Shown here in pieces: positions 1 to 8,612 of a stretch of DNA of 17,532 nucleotides. The DNA comes from JANXQE01 sp035651635 (lineage in GTDB: Bacteria; Verrucomicrobiota; Verrucomicrobiia; Limisphaerales; UBA8199). A model generated the notes under the pieces. The model did no database searches. It worked only from the letters and a program-made list of their open reading frames with translations, and had not been told where the DNA came from. Within the stretch, counting starts at the first letter, position 1; each line of letters begins with the position of its first letter. Both the position numbers and the translations under genes were made by a program. Location of the stretch: the NCBI GenBank assembly GCA_035651635.1, contig DASRFK010000094.1, positions 1-17,532 of the forward strand. Reading direction: 5' to 3'.

Positions 1-2
1 CA

Positions 3-2465
3 ACCCAGGCGCGCGGCTTTAGCTTGTTGATTCGCTCCCAAGTCGCCACCGGCCCGCTCCCGCTGGAACATTCGCTGGGAACCATCAATGTCGAGAATGC
101 ATCCGACGAGATCGGCCTGGTCGGCGTCGCCACCGGAAGCGAGGTGCAACTTGATTCAGCTTCTTCGGACTCCCTCTCACCCATCAATCTTGAGGATTTC
201 CCGGCGGACCTGGTGACCCGGCTCAAGCCGGGCATTCCCGGGCTGGCTTTGCGACGCGCGTTTCGTTATGGCCGCCCGGGGGCGCAACTCTCGCTGCGCG
301 CCTCCGCGGTCGAGCCTGATGTTCGCGTCGAATCGCAGGAAACGGTTTCGCTGGGTGAGGACCGGACGGTTCTGGCGGTCAACACGGTTGCCGGGATCAG
401 CCGAGCAGGCATCTTTCGACTTAGCTTTCTTTTGCCGGCGGGCTTTGATGTTGAATCGATCAGCGGTCCGGCCTTGAGCCATTGGACTCAAGCCCGCTCG
501 GACACGAACCAGGTGATTACCTTGCATCTGAGCGGCAAGACCGAGGGTCAGCAAACGTTCGCCCTCAGCCTGGTTGGGCCGGGAGTACGATCGACCAACG
601 ATTGGGTTGCGCCGCGATTGATGTTTCGCGAGGCCACCAAGCAGACGGGCACAATCCTGCTGGTGCCCGAGCAGGGGTTGCACTTGCAGGTGAGTGCTTC
701 GGAGGGATTGGCCCAGCTGGATCCACAGAAGTCCGGGATTAAGCAGAAAGGAGTGCTGGCTTTCCGTATTTTGCAGAATGCGCGCCGGCTGGCGTTGAAC
801 GTGGAGCAAGTAAACGCCTGGATTCAGGTCAACAGTCTCCAGCATGCCAGAGTTGGCGAAGCGCAGGTCAAAGTCATCGCTAATCTGCAGTATCAAATCG
901 AAAACACCGGTCTGAAAAGCTTGCGTGTGCTTGTCCCAACCAACGCGGAGACGGTCCGGTTCGAGGGCGAGCAGGTTTCCGACTTTCTGCCGCTACCGGG
1001 AAGCACGACCAACGGTTTGCAACTCTGGGAAGTCAAACTGCAGCGGCGGCTCATTGGCACTTTTCTACTCCAGTTGAGCTATCAGCAGCCGGTGCCGCCA
1101 AGCGCGACACAATGGGTTCTGCGGGGCGTCCAGGCCGCTGAGGTGAATCTTCAACGCGGCTTTGTCACCGTCGAATCCAGCGGCCGCTTGCAACTGCAGG
1201 TCGAGTCAGCTCCAGCAATGCTTCAGAGCGCCGAATGGCAGAGCATTCCACGCGCGCTGCAACAAGGTCTGCAGGGCAATGCCGCCAATTTCTCTTATCG
1301 CCTGGTCGAACCCGATTTCGAGTTGGCTCTTAAACTGCAGCGGTTTCCGGCCGCTCAACTCCTTCCCGGACGCATCACCAGTGTCAGTTTCAACTCAGTC
1401 GTCTCGGATGACGGGGTGATGCTGACTCAGGCGAAGTTGGAAATGTTGCCGGGCTCGAAACGACTTTTACGCCTCACTCTGCCGACTAACGCCCGGTTCT
1501 GGTTCGCCTTCGTCAGCCAGAACGGCGTGTGGCCCTGGCGCGAGAAAGATCAAATCCTGATCCCGCTCGAGCAGCCACCGTCGGCCACCCAAACGGTTCC
1601 GGTGGAATTGTTCTACACCTGCAAAGTCGGGCAGGCGAATCAGCGCGCGGCGGATCTCGAACTGCTCGCCCCCCAATTCGATTTACCGCTCGAAAACATC
1701 ACCTGGCGCGTCTCTTTTGGCGAGAAGTGGGAATTGAGGAAATGGTCCGGCTCGCTCCAGTTGCAGCAGCAGGAAACTGTCCCTTTGAGCACGGGCTTGG
1801 ACCTGGGGGGCTATTTACAGAGCGAAAACCAGCAACAGCAGCAGCGAACGAAAGAAGCCGAGAACTTTCTCGCGGCCGCCAACACGGCCCTGGCCCAAGG
1901 GGATCCGCAGCAGGCCCGGAGGGCGTTCCAGGCTGCGTACGGACTTTCGACCCACGATGCCGCGTTTAACGAGGACGCCCGGGTGCAGTTGCATAACATC
2001 AAACTGCAAGAAGCCCTGGTCGCCCTGAATGTACGCCAGGCCGTTTCCAGCGGAGATGCCGGTGCGCTGGGTGGCAAACTGCGCGAACTCAGAGACCGTA
2101 AAGTCGCCAACTATACCCAGCAAGATGCCAAGGACATCATCGAGCGTAACAGCTCCGACGAAAATGCAGCCTTTATGAAACTGGCCGAGCGGTTAATCCA
2201 GCAGCAGGATGCCGCAACGACACTCCCTGCCGCACTGCACGCCACGATCCCGGAGCAAGGGCGGGTGCTGACCTTCAAACGAGCCGTTTTGATCGATCCG
2301 TGGGGTGGGCTGGGTCTGCACATCAGGCTTGGCGCCGCGGCAGCCGCTGTCTGGTTGGTTCGGGCATCGGTCCTGTCGGCGACTTTTATGGTGTTACTCA
2401 TTCTGCTCTGGTTGGCGAACCTTCACAGACCTGAGAGCGACAGCGTCTCACCGGCCAGTCCCTGA
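3..2465 (+). CDS. Large modular beta-sandwich protein with C-terminal membrane anchor, 5' truncated
   Basis: The reading frame is open from the first bases to a TGA at 2463-2465, so the true start and any signal peptide lie upstream. The TTG at 24 is only the first possible start inside the window. The visible 821 residues are mostly beta-rich, with a recurring module: a strand ending in LP (LLPAG near base 435, LVPTN near 930, LTLPTN near 1475), a Trp/Phe-rich stretch, then a closing hydrophobic strand of the L-x-L-x-Y/V type. About bases 1820-2060 encode a Gln-rich then helical segment with TPR-like character (AEN..AAANTALAQGDPQQARRAFQAAY). Near the C-terminus (about 2330-2430) is a strongly hydrophobic helix, then a short polar tail. 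The architecture suggests an envelope-anchored protein with a large extracytoplasmic part. I do not recognise a named family and assign no function. The next gene is convergent, 63 bases away. Confidence 0.85.
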   Translation, partial: TQARGFSLLIRSQVATGPLPLEHSLGTINVENASDEIGLVGVATGSEVQLDSASSDSLSPINLEDFPADLVTRLKPGIPGLALRRAFRYGRPGAQLSLRASAVEPDVRVESQETVSLGEDRTVLAVNTVAGISRAGIFRLSFLLPAGFDVESISGPALSHWTQARSDTNQVITLHLSGKTEGQQTFALSLVGPGVRSTNDWVAPRLMFREATKQTGTILLVPEQGLHLQVSASEGLAQLDPQKSGIKQKGVLAFRILQNARRLALNVEQVNAWIQVNSLQHARVGEAQVKVIANLQYQIENTGLKSLRVLVPTNAETVRFEGEQVSDFLPLPGSTTNGLQLWEVKLQRRLIGTFLLQLSYQQPVPPSATQWVLRGVQAAEVNLQRGFVTVESSGRLQLQVESAPAMLQSAEWQSIPRALQQGLQGNAANFSYRLVEPDFELALKLQRFPAAQLLPGRITSVSFNSVVSDDGVMLTQAKLEMLPGSKRLLRLTLPTNARFWFAFVSQNGVWPWREKDQILIPLEQPPSATQTVPVELFYTCKVGQANQRAADLELLAPQFDLPLENITWRVSFGEKWELRKWSGSLQLQQQETVPLSTGLDLGGYLQSENQQQQQRTKEAENFLAAANTALAQGDPQQARRAFQAAYGLSTHDAAFNEDARVQLHNIKLQEALVALNVRQAVSSGDAGALGGKLRELRDRKVANYTQQDAKDIIERNSSDENAAFMKLAERLIQQQDAATTLPAALHATIPEQGRVLTFKRAVLIDPWGGLGLHIRLGAAAAAVWLVRASVLSATFMVLLILLWLANLHRPESDSVSPASP

Positions 2466-2528
2466 TCCGAAAGGGCCCGCGCAAGCCGACGTGTGGCGGT
2501 CCGCTCTGCGGCTCAGGACGCGTGGGGC

Positions 2529-3335
2529 CTACGAAAGAGCCCCTGACTGGCCGTGTGGCTCATCTCGCTTGTGGTTGGGAACTTGACTCGGCGTTCCTTT
2601 TCGCCCCAACCAGGCGTTCTGAAGATACTCCCCAAAGCAGTAAACGCTCGGACCCAATCGCGCGAGGACCAAGTGAGCGCCATAAATTCCCAGGATGGCG
2701 GAGGCGACCGCGTCGGAAAAATGATGGCATCCCATGGCGATGCGTGCCCAGGTTACCAGGACTGCATAGACCGTTGTTAGCACCCCAAGCCTGCGGTCAA
2801 TGAGCCAGGCGGCCGTGGCCAAGCCAATGACAGTTGCCGCATGGCCGGAAGGGAAGGCGCCGAATTCATACTTCCCAATAATGCAGTGCGAATCATGCCA
2901 GATGCCATAGAAACCCTGCAATTCGTGGGAATTTGGCCGCGTCCGGCCTAAGAGGCTGCGGACGATTGTGGCGGCCGCGCCGGTAAGCAATCCCGTCATT
3001 GCCACCAGGAAAACGGCACGGCTTGCCTCAAAGCGCCGTCGCCAAAACAGAAAGAACGAGGCCGTTGTGCCGGCAAGGGCTACGACCCAACCTTCGCCAG
3101 CTTTGCTAAAACACCCGGCCAGAAGACTCAGAAGCGTCGAGGAGCCCACTGTCACAACACGACCCACTGGCGCGTCGGCCCCAAAGGCAATCAGAAGCAC
3201 CAGGACACTTAACACAACCCAGAAAGCCACGCGCCAAGGTGAGCGCTTCAATGGATAAAAAGCCCTTGGCAGGTAAGTCGTTTGCAACTTGGCTGTCTTG
3301 CACGTACTAAAGGCGCACGTGAACACCTTGAGCAT
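2529..3335 (-). CDS. PAP2-superfamily membrane phosphatase
   Basis: Likely hydrolyses a lipid-linked or soluble phosphate or pyrophosphate ester at the membrane; members act on phosphatidic acid, undecaprenyl pyrophosphate or phosphatidylglycerol phosphate. All three PAP2 signature motifs are visible in the 268 residues. Motif 1 is R126-x6-R133-P134 (Arg in place of the usual first Lys), motif 2 is PSGH at 162-165, and motif 3 is R198-x5-H204-x3-D208, where the usual Ser before Arg is Ala. H165, H204 and D208 would be the catalytic set. Several hydrophobic helices (about 36-52, 60-75, 83-97, 107-125, 166-180, 184-200, 210-227) fit the six-helix PAP2 fold. The ATG at 3335 lacks a Shine-Dalgarno sequence, and the polar first 30 residues could mean a later start, but no better codon stands out before the first helix. 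Transcribed divergently from the glycosyltransferase. Substrate cannot be told from sequence. Confidence 0.88.
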   Translation of the reverse strand: MLKVFTCAFSTCKTAKLQTTYLPRAFYPLKRSPWRVAFWVVLSVLVLLIAFGADAPVGRVVTVGSSTLLSLLAGCFSKAGEGWVVALAGTTASFFLFWRRRFEASRAVFLVAMTGLLTGAAATIVRSLLGRTRPNSHELQGFYGIWHDSHCIIGKYEFGAFPSGHAATVIGLATAAWLIDRRLGVLTTVYAVLVTWARIAMGCHHFSDAVASAILGIYGAHLVLARLGPSVYCFGEYLQNAWLGRKGTPSQVPNHKRDEPHGQSGALS

Positions 3336-3448
3336 TCGAGGCCATTTTATTACGAACTGTAAACTGTGGAAGCACGAAATTGATGTTTTCTGTCACAATC
3401 CTGTGGCGGTTATCTAAAAAACCCCAGGGAGCACCAACTCGTTTTTGC

Positions 3449-3538
3449 CCCGGAACGCCGCATTTATGCGGCAGCGGCCACGAAGATCGTGCGCGCTCTA
3501 CCACTCGCCCCGCTGCCGCATAAATGCGGCGTTCCGGG
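3449..3538. repeat. Nested palindromic repeat (REP-like) in a divergent intergenic gap
   Basis: Two 29-base arms (3449-3477 and 3510-3538) are perfect reverse complements separated by 32 bases. Each arm holds its own palindrome, GCCGCAT-TT-ATGCGGC (left) and GCCGCAT-AA-ATGCGGC (right), so one long hairpin or two short hairpins can form. It lies in the 355-base gap 3336-3690 between divergent genes. The rest of the gap has a smaller hairpin (about 3562-3580, 7 pairs around AGAA with one bulged C) and no promoter I can call with confidence. An open frame runs through the repeat into the glycosyltransferase gene but is not believed to be coding. The form resembles bacterial REP/REPIN elements; that classification is inference. 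Confidence 0.85.
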
Positions 3539-3690
3539 CGCCCGAGCGCATTTCGAAGGGAATGCCCGGGAGAACCCGGCACTTCGCTGCACTACGCTCC
3601 GGTCCTTCTGAGAATCGCCATCGATTCGTCGCGCTGAAGTCCGTGCGGCTCAAACTCGACCCAAAGGCCCCAGTTCTCTACAGTCGCCCC

Positions 3691-5151
3691 ATGGCACTGG
3701 CGCAACGGCTTTCCGCAAGTCCTTTTTGGACCATTCTTGTCCTGAGCCTGGCGTTATTCCTGAGCGGAAATTGGGTGCTGCCGCTGATGGATCGGGACGA
3801 ACCGCGCTTCGCGGAAGCCTCGCGGGAAATGCTGGCACGAGGCGACCTGGTGACTCCGTGGTTCAACGCTGAGTTTCGTTTCGATAAACCGCCACTGATT
3901 TATTGGTGCCAAATGGCTTGTTATCGCCTGCTCGGTGAAAACGCTTTTGCCGCGCGATTGCCTTCCGCGTTATTCGCGACCGCCACCGCTGTGCTGCTTT
4001 TGTTCTGGGGACGCCGGATGGGCAATGAACGAGCCGGCCTTTATGCTGCCTTGATGCTAAGCACTTGCCTTCAGTTTTTGATTCATGGGCGACTGGCGGT
4101 GGCGGACATGCCAATGGTGTTTTTCGTCTCCGTAGCTTTCTGGAGCGGTTGGGAGATGACGCGGCCAGAGCCAAAGCCGGAACCCAAATGGTTTTGGGTG
4201 TTCTATCTCAGTCTCGGATTAGGGTTTTTGGCGAAAGGGCCCGTCGCCTGGTTGCCTCTGGCCGGATTGATGTTGGCGCGCTGGTTTCACCCAGGCGACT
4301 TCCAACTGCCTGTCTTCAAGACCGTCTGCGGCCTGGTTGTCGCCCTGTTCGTAGTTGGGGTTTGGGGCGTCCCCGCTTTGCTGGAAACTCGCGGCCAGTT
4401 CTTTACCGTTGGCATTGGCCACCACGTCGTGTTCCGATCTTTTGGGATCATGGAAGGGCATGGCGGCCCGGGTTGGCTGGGTTGGATTGTGACCTTGCCG
4501 CTGTACCTGATCACGTTTTTCGTGAGTTTCTTTCCCTGGGCATTCAAGGTACCCTTCGCAGTGAGCACCTGGTGGCATGGGCGGCGCCAGGATTTGTTCG
4601 GCTCATATCTGCTGTTGCAGGCGGCGGTAGTTTTCGCCGTGTTTACGTTGGTCCGAACGAAACTGCCCCACTATACGTTGCCAGCCTTCCCGGCGATTAG
4701 CCTTTGGTTAGCCATGCGAATGACCTGCACACCTGACTATTCACCATGGATACGGCGAGGCGTTATTTCAATGTGCGTATTGTCTGCCGGCGTTACTTTG
4801 CTGCTATTCAGGGCCGCTCGGCCCTATTTTGTCGCCGCAACGCTCTGGCGGCAGGCCGGTCCCTTCTGTTCAAGGGACATGGAACTTGCCGCCGTGGGTT
4901 TCAATGAACCAAGCCTCGTTTGGGAGTTTCGCCGGGGAGTCACCAATTACCTGGAACAGCTTACCATCGAGCAAGCGGGAACGTTCCTGGCCAAACCCAG
5001 CCCACACGTTCTGATTTTGCCCACGCGAGATGTGAGTGCTGAACTGCGCGGCATGGCCACTAACGCGCTCATGTTTGAGGCAGCCGGTTTGGATACCGCC
5101 CGTTTCAGAAGAATCGATCTGACGGCGATCGTTAAGCCCGCCGCGAAGTAG
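3691..5151 (+). CDS. GT-C family glycosyltransferase (ArnT/PMT_2-like)
   Basis: An integral membrane transferase that probably moves a sugar from a polyprenyl-phosphate donor to a lipid or protein acceptor on the periplasmic face. The 486-residue product begins with a hydrophobic helix (12-31), then the GT-C acidic motif D34-R-D-E-P-R-F-A-E, FDKPPLIYW at 64-72 and GRLAVADMP at 133-141, all hallmarks of the GT39/ArnT/dolichyl-phosphate-mannose transferase group. KLPHYTLPAFPAI at 324-336 is also typical. About ten to twelve hydrophobic helices are visible up to residue 375, then a soluble C-terminal domain of about 110 residues. The ATG at 3691 was chosen because the helix and acidic motif follow at the usual distance. 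The frame stays open upstream to 3445, but that part is repeat DNA with Arg-rich non-membrane content. No Shine-Dalgarno is seen. It ends 21 bases from the convergent acetyl-CoA synthetase gene. Sugar and acceptor are unknown. Confidence 0.9.
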   Translation: MALAQRLSASPFWTILVLSLALFLSGNWVLPLMDRDEPRFAEASREMLARGDLVTPWFNAEFRFDKPPLIYWCQMACYRLLGENAFAARLPSALFATATAVLLLFWGRRMGNERAGLYAALMLSTCLQFLIHGRLAVADMPMVFFVSVAFWSGWEMTRPEPKPEPKWFWVFYLSLGLGFLAKGPVAWLPLAGLMLARWFHPGDFQLPVFKTVCGLVVALFVVGVWGVPALLETRGQFFTVGIGHHVVFRSFGIMEGHGGPGWLGWIVTLPLYLITFFVSFFPWAFKVPFAVSTWWHGRRQDLFGSYLLLQAAVVFAVFTLVRTKLPHYTLPAFPAISLWLAMRMTCTPDYSPWIRRGVISMCVLSAGVTLLLFRAARPYFVAATLWRQAGPFCSRDMELAAVGFNEPSLVWEFRRGVTNYLEQLTIEQAGTFLAKPSPHVLILPTRDVSAELRGMATNALMFEAAGLDTARFRRIDLTAIVKPAAK

Positions 5152-5172
5152 CGCCAGGTTTTCGAGCGGATA

Positions 5173-7179
5173 TTATTCGTCGGTGTGTGTGAGTTTGGCG
5201 AGGACGTTAAGGTCTTCGAGGGTGGTGGTGTCGCCCTTGATTTCGGTGCCGGCAGCGATTTGCTTGAGCAGGCGGCGCATGATCTTACCGGAGCGTGTTT
5301 TCGGAAGCGCCTCAGCAAAGCGGATGTCGTCCGGCTTGGCGACGGGGCCGATTTCTTTGGCGACATGTTGACGAAGTTCTTCACGCAATTCCGGTGTGGC
5401 CTCCACCCCGGTCTTGAGCGTGACGAAGGCCACGAGGGCCTGGCCTTTCAGTGCGTCCGGGCGGCCGACCACCGCAGCTTCGGCGACTTTTTGGTTACTG
5501 ACCAGGGCGCTTTCAACTTCGGCGGTACCGATGCGGTGCCCGGCCACGTTGAGGACGTCGTCGATGCGGCCGACGATCCAGAAATAGCCGTCGCGGTCCT
5601 GACGACAGCCGTCGCCAGTGAAGTAACTGCCTTTGAGCTCGCCCCAGTAGACGGATTTATAGCGGTCGGGGTCGCGCCAAAGGCCGCGGAGCATTCCTGG
5701 CCAGGGCTTGCGGATCACCAATTTGCCGCCTGAATTGCGCGGGACGGGTTTGCCATTGTCGTCGACGACTTCTGGCACGATGCCAAAGAAGGGCAGGGTA
5801 GCTGAGCCGGGTTTGGTTGGAGTGGCGCCGGGCAAAGGAGTGATCATGATCCCGCCAGTTTCGGTCTGCCACCACGTATCGACAATGGGACAAAGTTTGC
5901 CGCCAATGACCTGCTGATACCAGATCCAAGCTTCGGGGTTAATGGGTTCTCCTACCGTTCCCAGCAAACGGAGTGAGCGCAGGTCGTGTTTGCGCGGCCA
6001 ATCGACACCCCACTTCATGAACGCCCGGATGGCAGTGGGCGCAGTGTAAAGGACGGTGACCCCGTATTTCTCGACAATGCTCCAAAATCGGTCTGGCTCG
6101 GGGAAATTCGGCGCGCCTTCATACATAAGGCTGGTGGCGCCATTGGCGAGCGGTCCGTAGACCACATAACTGTGGCCGGTGACCCAGCCGATATCCGCAG
6201 TGCACCAATAAACGTCTTCGGGGCGCAGGTCGAACACGTACTTGGTGGTCATCTTGGCATAAAGCAGGTAGCCCCCGGTGGTGTGCAGGATGCCCTTGGG
6301 TTTGCCGGTCGAACCGCTGGTATACAGGATGAATAGCGGGGCTTCGCTATCCATTTTTTCGGCGGGACACCGGGCATTGACGCCACCCAATTCTTCATGC
6401 CACCACAGGTCGCGGCCGGGCTGCATTTGGACATCGTTGCCCGCACGCCGCAGGACAATGACTTTTTCAATGGTTTTGGCCAGCAACTCATCTCGGGCAT
6501 CTTTGAGCGTCAGGGCTTCGTCGACATTGTGCTTGAGGGCAACTACGGCTCCGCGTCGAAATCCGCCATCGGCGGTGATCACAAACCGGGCCTGGGAATC
6601 CTGGATGCGGTCGGCAACGGATTGGGCGCTGAAGCCTCCAAATACGACTGAGTGGACCAGGCCAAGCCTCGCGCAGGCGAGCATGGCCACGGCAGCTTCG
6701 GGCACCATGGGCAAGTAAATCAGGACACGGTCGCCGCGTTGGGCGCCGATTTTTTTCAACACGTTAGCGAACGAACAGACTTCGTGGTGCAGTTGCTTGT
6801 AGGTGAGAGTTCTTTGTTCGCCAGGTTTGCCCGGCGCGGCGGGTTCGCCTTCCCAAATGAGGGCTGCTTGGTTAGCGGTGGTGGTTTCCAGATGTCGATC
6901 GAGGCAGTTGTAGCTGACGTTAAGCTGTCCGCCGACGAACCATTTGGCGAAGGGTTCCTTCCAGTCGAGCACCTTTTTCCACGGCTTGAACCAGACCAAT
7001 TCGTCCTTGGCTTGTTTGGCCCAGAATTTGTCCGGGGAGCTGACGGATTGCTGGTACAGCTTGCGGTATTGAGCGAGCGATTTGATATGTGCGCGTTTGG
7101 CGAAGTCCTTGTTGGGGACAAAAATCCGATGCTCGTTCAGGACAGATTCAATGCTGGTGGCGGTCGGGATCTCGGGCAT
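5173..7179 (-). CDS. acs: Acetyl-CoA synthetase (AMP-forming)
   Basis: Activates acetate with ATP and CoA to acetyl-CoA, AMP and pyrophosphate in the cytoplasm. The 668-residue product matches the usual ~650-residue length. The N-terminal ACAS domain includes YQQSVSSPDKFW and LNVSYNCLDRHL. The adenylate-forming core has the phosphate-binding loop YTSGSTGKPKG at about 286-296, the WWQTETGG motif at about 436-443 (its Trp restricts the acyl pocket to small acids such as acetate), YFTGDG near 519 and the hinge/CoA region GRIDDVLNVAGHR near 537-549. The C-terminal catalytic lysine is in PKTRSGK (K632), the lysine acetylated by Pat-type enzymes in other bacteria. The ATG at 7179 gives a normal N-terminus; the frame stays open to a TTG at 7203, adding eight residues. 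No clear Shine-Dalgarno. Single gene, convergent with the glycosyltransferase. Confidence 0.97.
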   Translation of the reverse strand: MPEIPTATSIESVLNEHRIFVPNKDFAKRAHIKSLAQYRKLYQQSVSSPDKFWAKQAKDELVWFKPWKKVLDWKEPFAKWFVGGQLNVSYNCLDRHLETTTANQAALIWEGEPAAPGKPGEQRTLTYKQLHHEVCSFANVLKKIGAQRGDRVLIYLPMVPEAAVAMLACARLGLVHSVVFGGFSAQSVADRIQDSQARFVITADGGFRRGAVVALKHNVDEALTLKDARDELLAKTIEKVIVLRRAGNDVQMQPGRDLWWHEELGGVNARCPAEKMDSEAPLFILYTSGSTGKPKGILHTTGGYLLYAKMTTKYVFDLRPEDVYWCTADIGWVTGHSYVVYGPLANGATSLMYEGAPNFPEPDRFWSIVEKYGVTVLYTAPTAIRAFMKWGVDWPRKHDLRSLRLLGTVGEPINPEAWIWYQQVIGGKLCPIVDTWWQTETGGIMITPLPGATPTKPGSATLPFFGIVPEVVDDNGKPVPRNSGGKLVIRKPWPGMLRGLWRDPDRYKSVYWGELKGSYFTGDGCRQDRDGYFWIVGRIDDVLNVAGHRIGTAEVESALVSNQKVAEAAVVGRPDALKGQALVAFVTLKTGVEATPELREELRQHVAKEIGPVAKPDDIRFAEALPKTRSGKIMRRLLKQIAAGTEIKGDTTTLEDLNVLAKLTHTDE

Positions 7180-7237
7180 ATTGGCGAGAAGGTGTAGTCG
7201 CAATTGCCGGAGGCGTCAACGGCGGGATTATTCAGTT

Positions 7238-7332
7238 CTAAGAGGGTGTTTTAGCATTCGGTTTGGAGTCCCGCCTTCAGGGGGTTTTGGCGCCGGACGC
7301 CTAAAGGCTGCCTAAAGGCTGGACTCCAAACC
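7238..7332 (+). repeat. TTTGGAGTCC inverted-repeat element, copy 1
   Basis: A 95-base palindromic element in the 343-base gap between acs and the HAD phosphatase gene. A perfect 12-base inverted repeat, GGTTTGGAGTCC (7260-7271) and its complement (7321-7332), encloses a GC-rich core. It is preceded by a block starting CTAAGAG (7238). The same block and arm occur in reverse orientation at 9664-9741, which shows these are copies of one family. The core contains an exact 11-base tandem duplication, GCCTAAAGGCT at 7299-7309 and 7310-7320. The remainder of the gap (7333-7522) shows no gene; a GAGG about ten bases before the ATG at 7523 is a weak ribosome-binding site. Confidence 0.8.
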
Positions 7333-7522
7333 TCTGGCTGTTTTTAGGCACGGTGGATACGGTCAAGCCATCACCCAGCGAGCCCCGAGCGTTTTCCAGC
7401 CTGAAATCAGCTCGGCAAGGGTCCTGCTTACTAAGGTTGGACGATCTTTTGCTTCCCAAATGGAGGGGACAGGCGTGTCGCGTCTTATCTCCCTATTTTT
7501 GGCCAGCCCGAGGTCGTAACAT

Positions 7523-8443
7523 ATGAAAATTGGATATTTGATCGACATGGACGGAGTCATTTACCGCGAAAACCATTTGGTCCCGGGCGCGAGAGACTTT
7601 GTGGAAGCACTCGTCGGGAGCGGTGCGCCGTTTGTGTTTCTGACGAACAATTCGTCTCCTACGCCGGAGGATCTCTCGGTGCGCCTGGGGCATATGGGTG
7701 TGCCTGGTTTTTCGCCACGGCATTTTTACACATCGGCGCTGAACACGGCCGATTTCCTGAGCGAGACACATCCGGTCTGCACGGTGTTTGTGATTGGCGA
7801 GGGTGGATTGCTGACGGCGCTGCACGAGCGCCGGATCGCCAATGATGCCATCCAGCCCAGTTATGTGGTCGTGGGGGAAGGGGCGGTGTCGATGGAGAAG
7901 TTGGCCAAAGCCCATTCATGTATCGAAAAGGGCGCGCGGTTGCTGGCGACCAATCCGGATAACTGGTGTCCGGTGTCGGCCAATGACACGCGTCCTGGAG
8001 CGGGCTCAACGGCGGCGTTTCTCGAAGCGAGCACCGGGCGTCGCGCGTATTACCTGGGGAAACCGAACGGTTACATGTTCCATCGCGCCCGGCGCAAGCT
8101 GGCGGAGATGGTTGGAGGAATGCCTGATCAGATTGTCGTAATCGGCGACACCATGGAAACGGACATTCGTGGAGCGGTGGAAGCGGGGCTCCAGGCCTAC
8201 CTGGTATTAAGTGGTTCGACTTCGGTCGATCAGGTGGCGGACTATGTTTATCAACCGACGCGAGTGTTGGGGAGCGTTGCGGACCTGGTAGAGGAACTAA
8301 AGTCGGGCAAGCCTTCGAGCCGGTTGGACAGTCCGGTGTATACGTGCGCTTTATCGCGCAACCACCGGCTCGGTAAAAGGCACCAGACCGATGGGGAGCA
8401 TCTCGCCAAGCCCCGACCGCGAGCACCCATGACGACGCGGTAG
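7523..8443 (+). CDS. NagD-like HAD-IIA family phosphatase with a C-terminal tail
   Basis: A cytoplasmic haloacid-dehalogenase-type phosphatase of subfamily IIA (NagD / 4-nitrophenyl-phosphatase / phosphoglycolate-phosphatase group), probably acting on a small sugar or nucleotide phosphate. Of 306 residues, the first ~262 fit the family. Motif I is D8-M-D-G-V-I-Y with nucleophile D8 and acid D10. Motif II is LTNNSS at 40-45. The cap domain is about 80-170. Motif III is GKPNGYMF with K180, and motif IV is GDTMETD at 208-214. Residues from about 265 to 306 (RLDSPVYTC onward) are polar, Arg-rich and unlike the usual ending; the DNA encoding them contains a nested hairpin. A weak GAGG lies ten bases before the ATG. 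The secreted hydrolase follows 169 bases downstream on the same strand. Substrate not predictable. Confidence 0.92.
   Translation: MKIGYLIDMDGVIYRENHLVPGARDFVEALVGSGAPFVFLTNNSSPTPEDLSVRLGHMGVPGFSPRHFYTSALNTADFLSETHPVCTVFVIGEGGLLTALHERRIANDAIQPSYVVVGEGAVSMEKLAKAHSCIEKGARLLATNPDNWCPVSANDTRPGAGSTAAFLEASTGRRAYYLGKPNGYMFHRARRKLAEMVGGMPDQIVVIGDTMETDIRGAVEAGLQAYLVLSGSTSVDQVADYVYQPTRVLGSVADLVEELKSGKPSSRLDSPVYTCALSRNHRLGKRHQTDGEHLAKPRPRAPMTTR
8317..8371. repeat. Nested hairpin inside the 3' end of the HAD phosphatase gene
   Basis: GAGCCGG (8317-8323) pairs with CCGGCTC (8365-8371), with extra partial pairing of TTG and CAA inside. The loop contains a second small hairpin, TGCGC/GCGCA around TTTATC (about 8345-8360). 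It begins where the protein stops resembling the NagD family. No T-run follows, so it is not a standard intrinsic terminator. Confidence 0.4.
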
Positions 8444-8513
8444 GCGCGGGCGCGAGCAATATGGGGACGCATAAGATGCGCTGAGGAGCAGAATGATCTC
8501 GTATCTGGTAGGG

Positions 8514-8546
8514 ATCGGCCGTTGCTGCGGCCAGAATGCCCGCGCC
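8514..8546 (+). repeat. Degenerate fragment of the ~105-bp repeat family
   Basis: The segment starting ATCGGCCGTT and ending AGAATGCCCGCGCC matches the right-hand third of the repeats at 11861-11966 and 17303-17406, with a few substitutions and one missing base that break the terminal hairpin. It sits between the HAD phosphatase and the secreted hydrolase genes; the remainder of 8444-8612 shows nothing I can name. Confidence 0.6.
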
Positions 8547-8612
8547 CCGACCGAGGATTCGGAAACAATTTCTCATGACCGGTTCGAGGTGGAGAGTTAT
8601 GCTGCTCGGACC

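Noticed and set aside
3445..3690. Upstream extension of the glycosyltransferase frame
   Set aside because: It translates the nested palindrome into an Arg-rich leader with no membrane character; the family N-terminus begins at 3691.
4065..4700. 211-codon plus-strand frame inside the glycosyltransferase gene
   Set aside because: Shifted-frame shadow of the conserved GT-C membrane protein, with no domain of its own.
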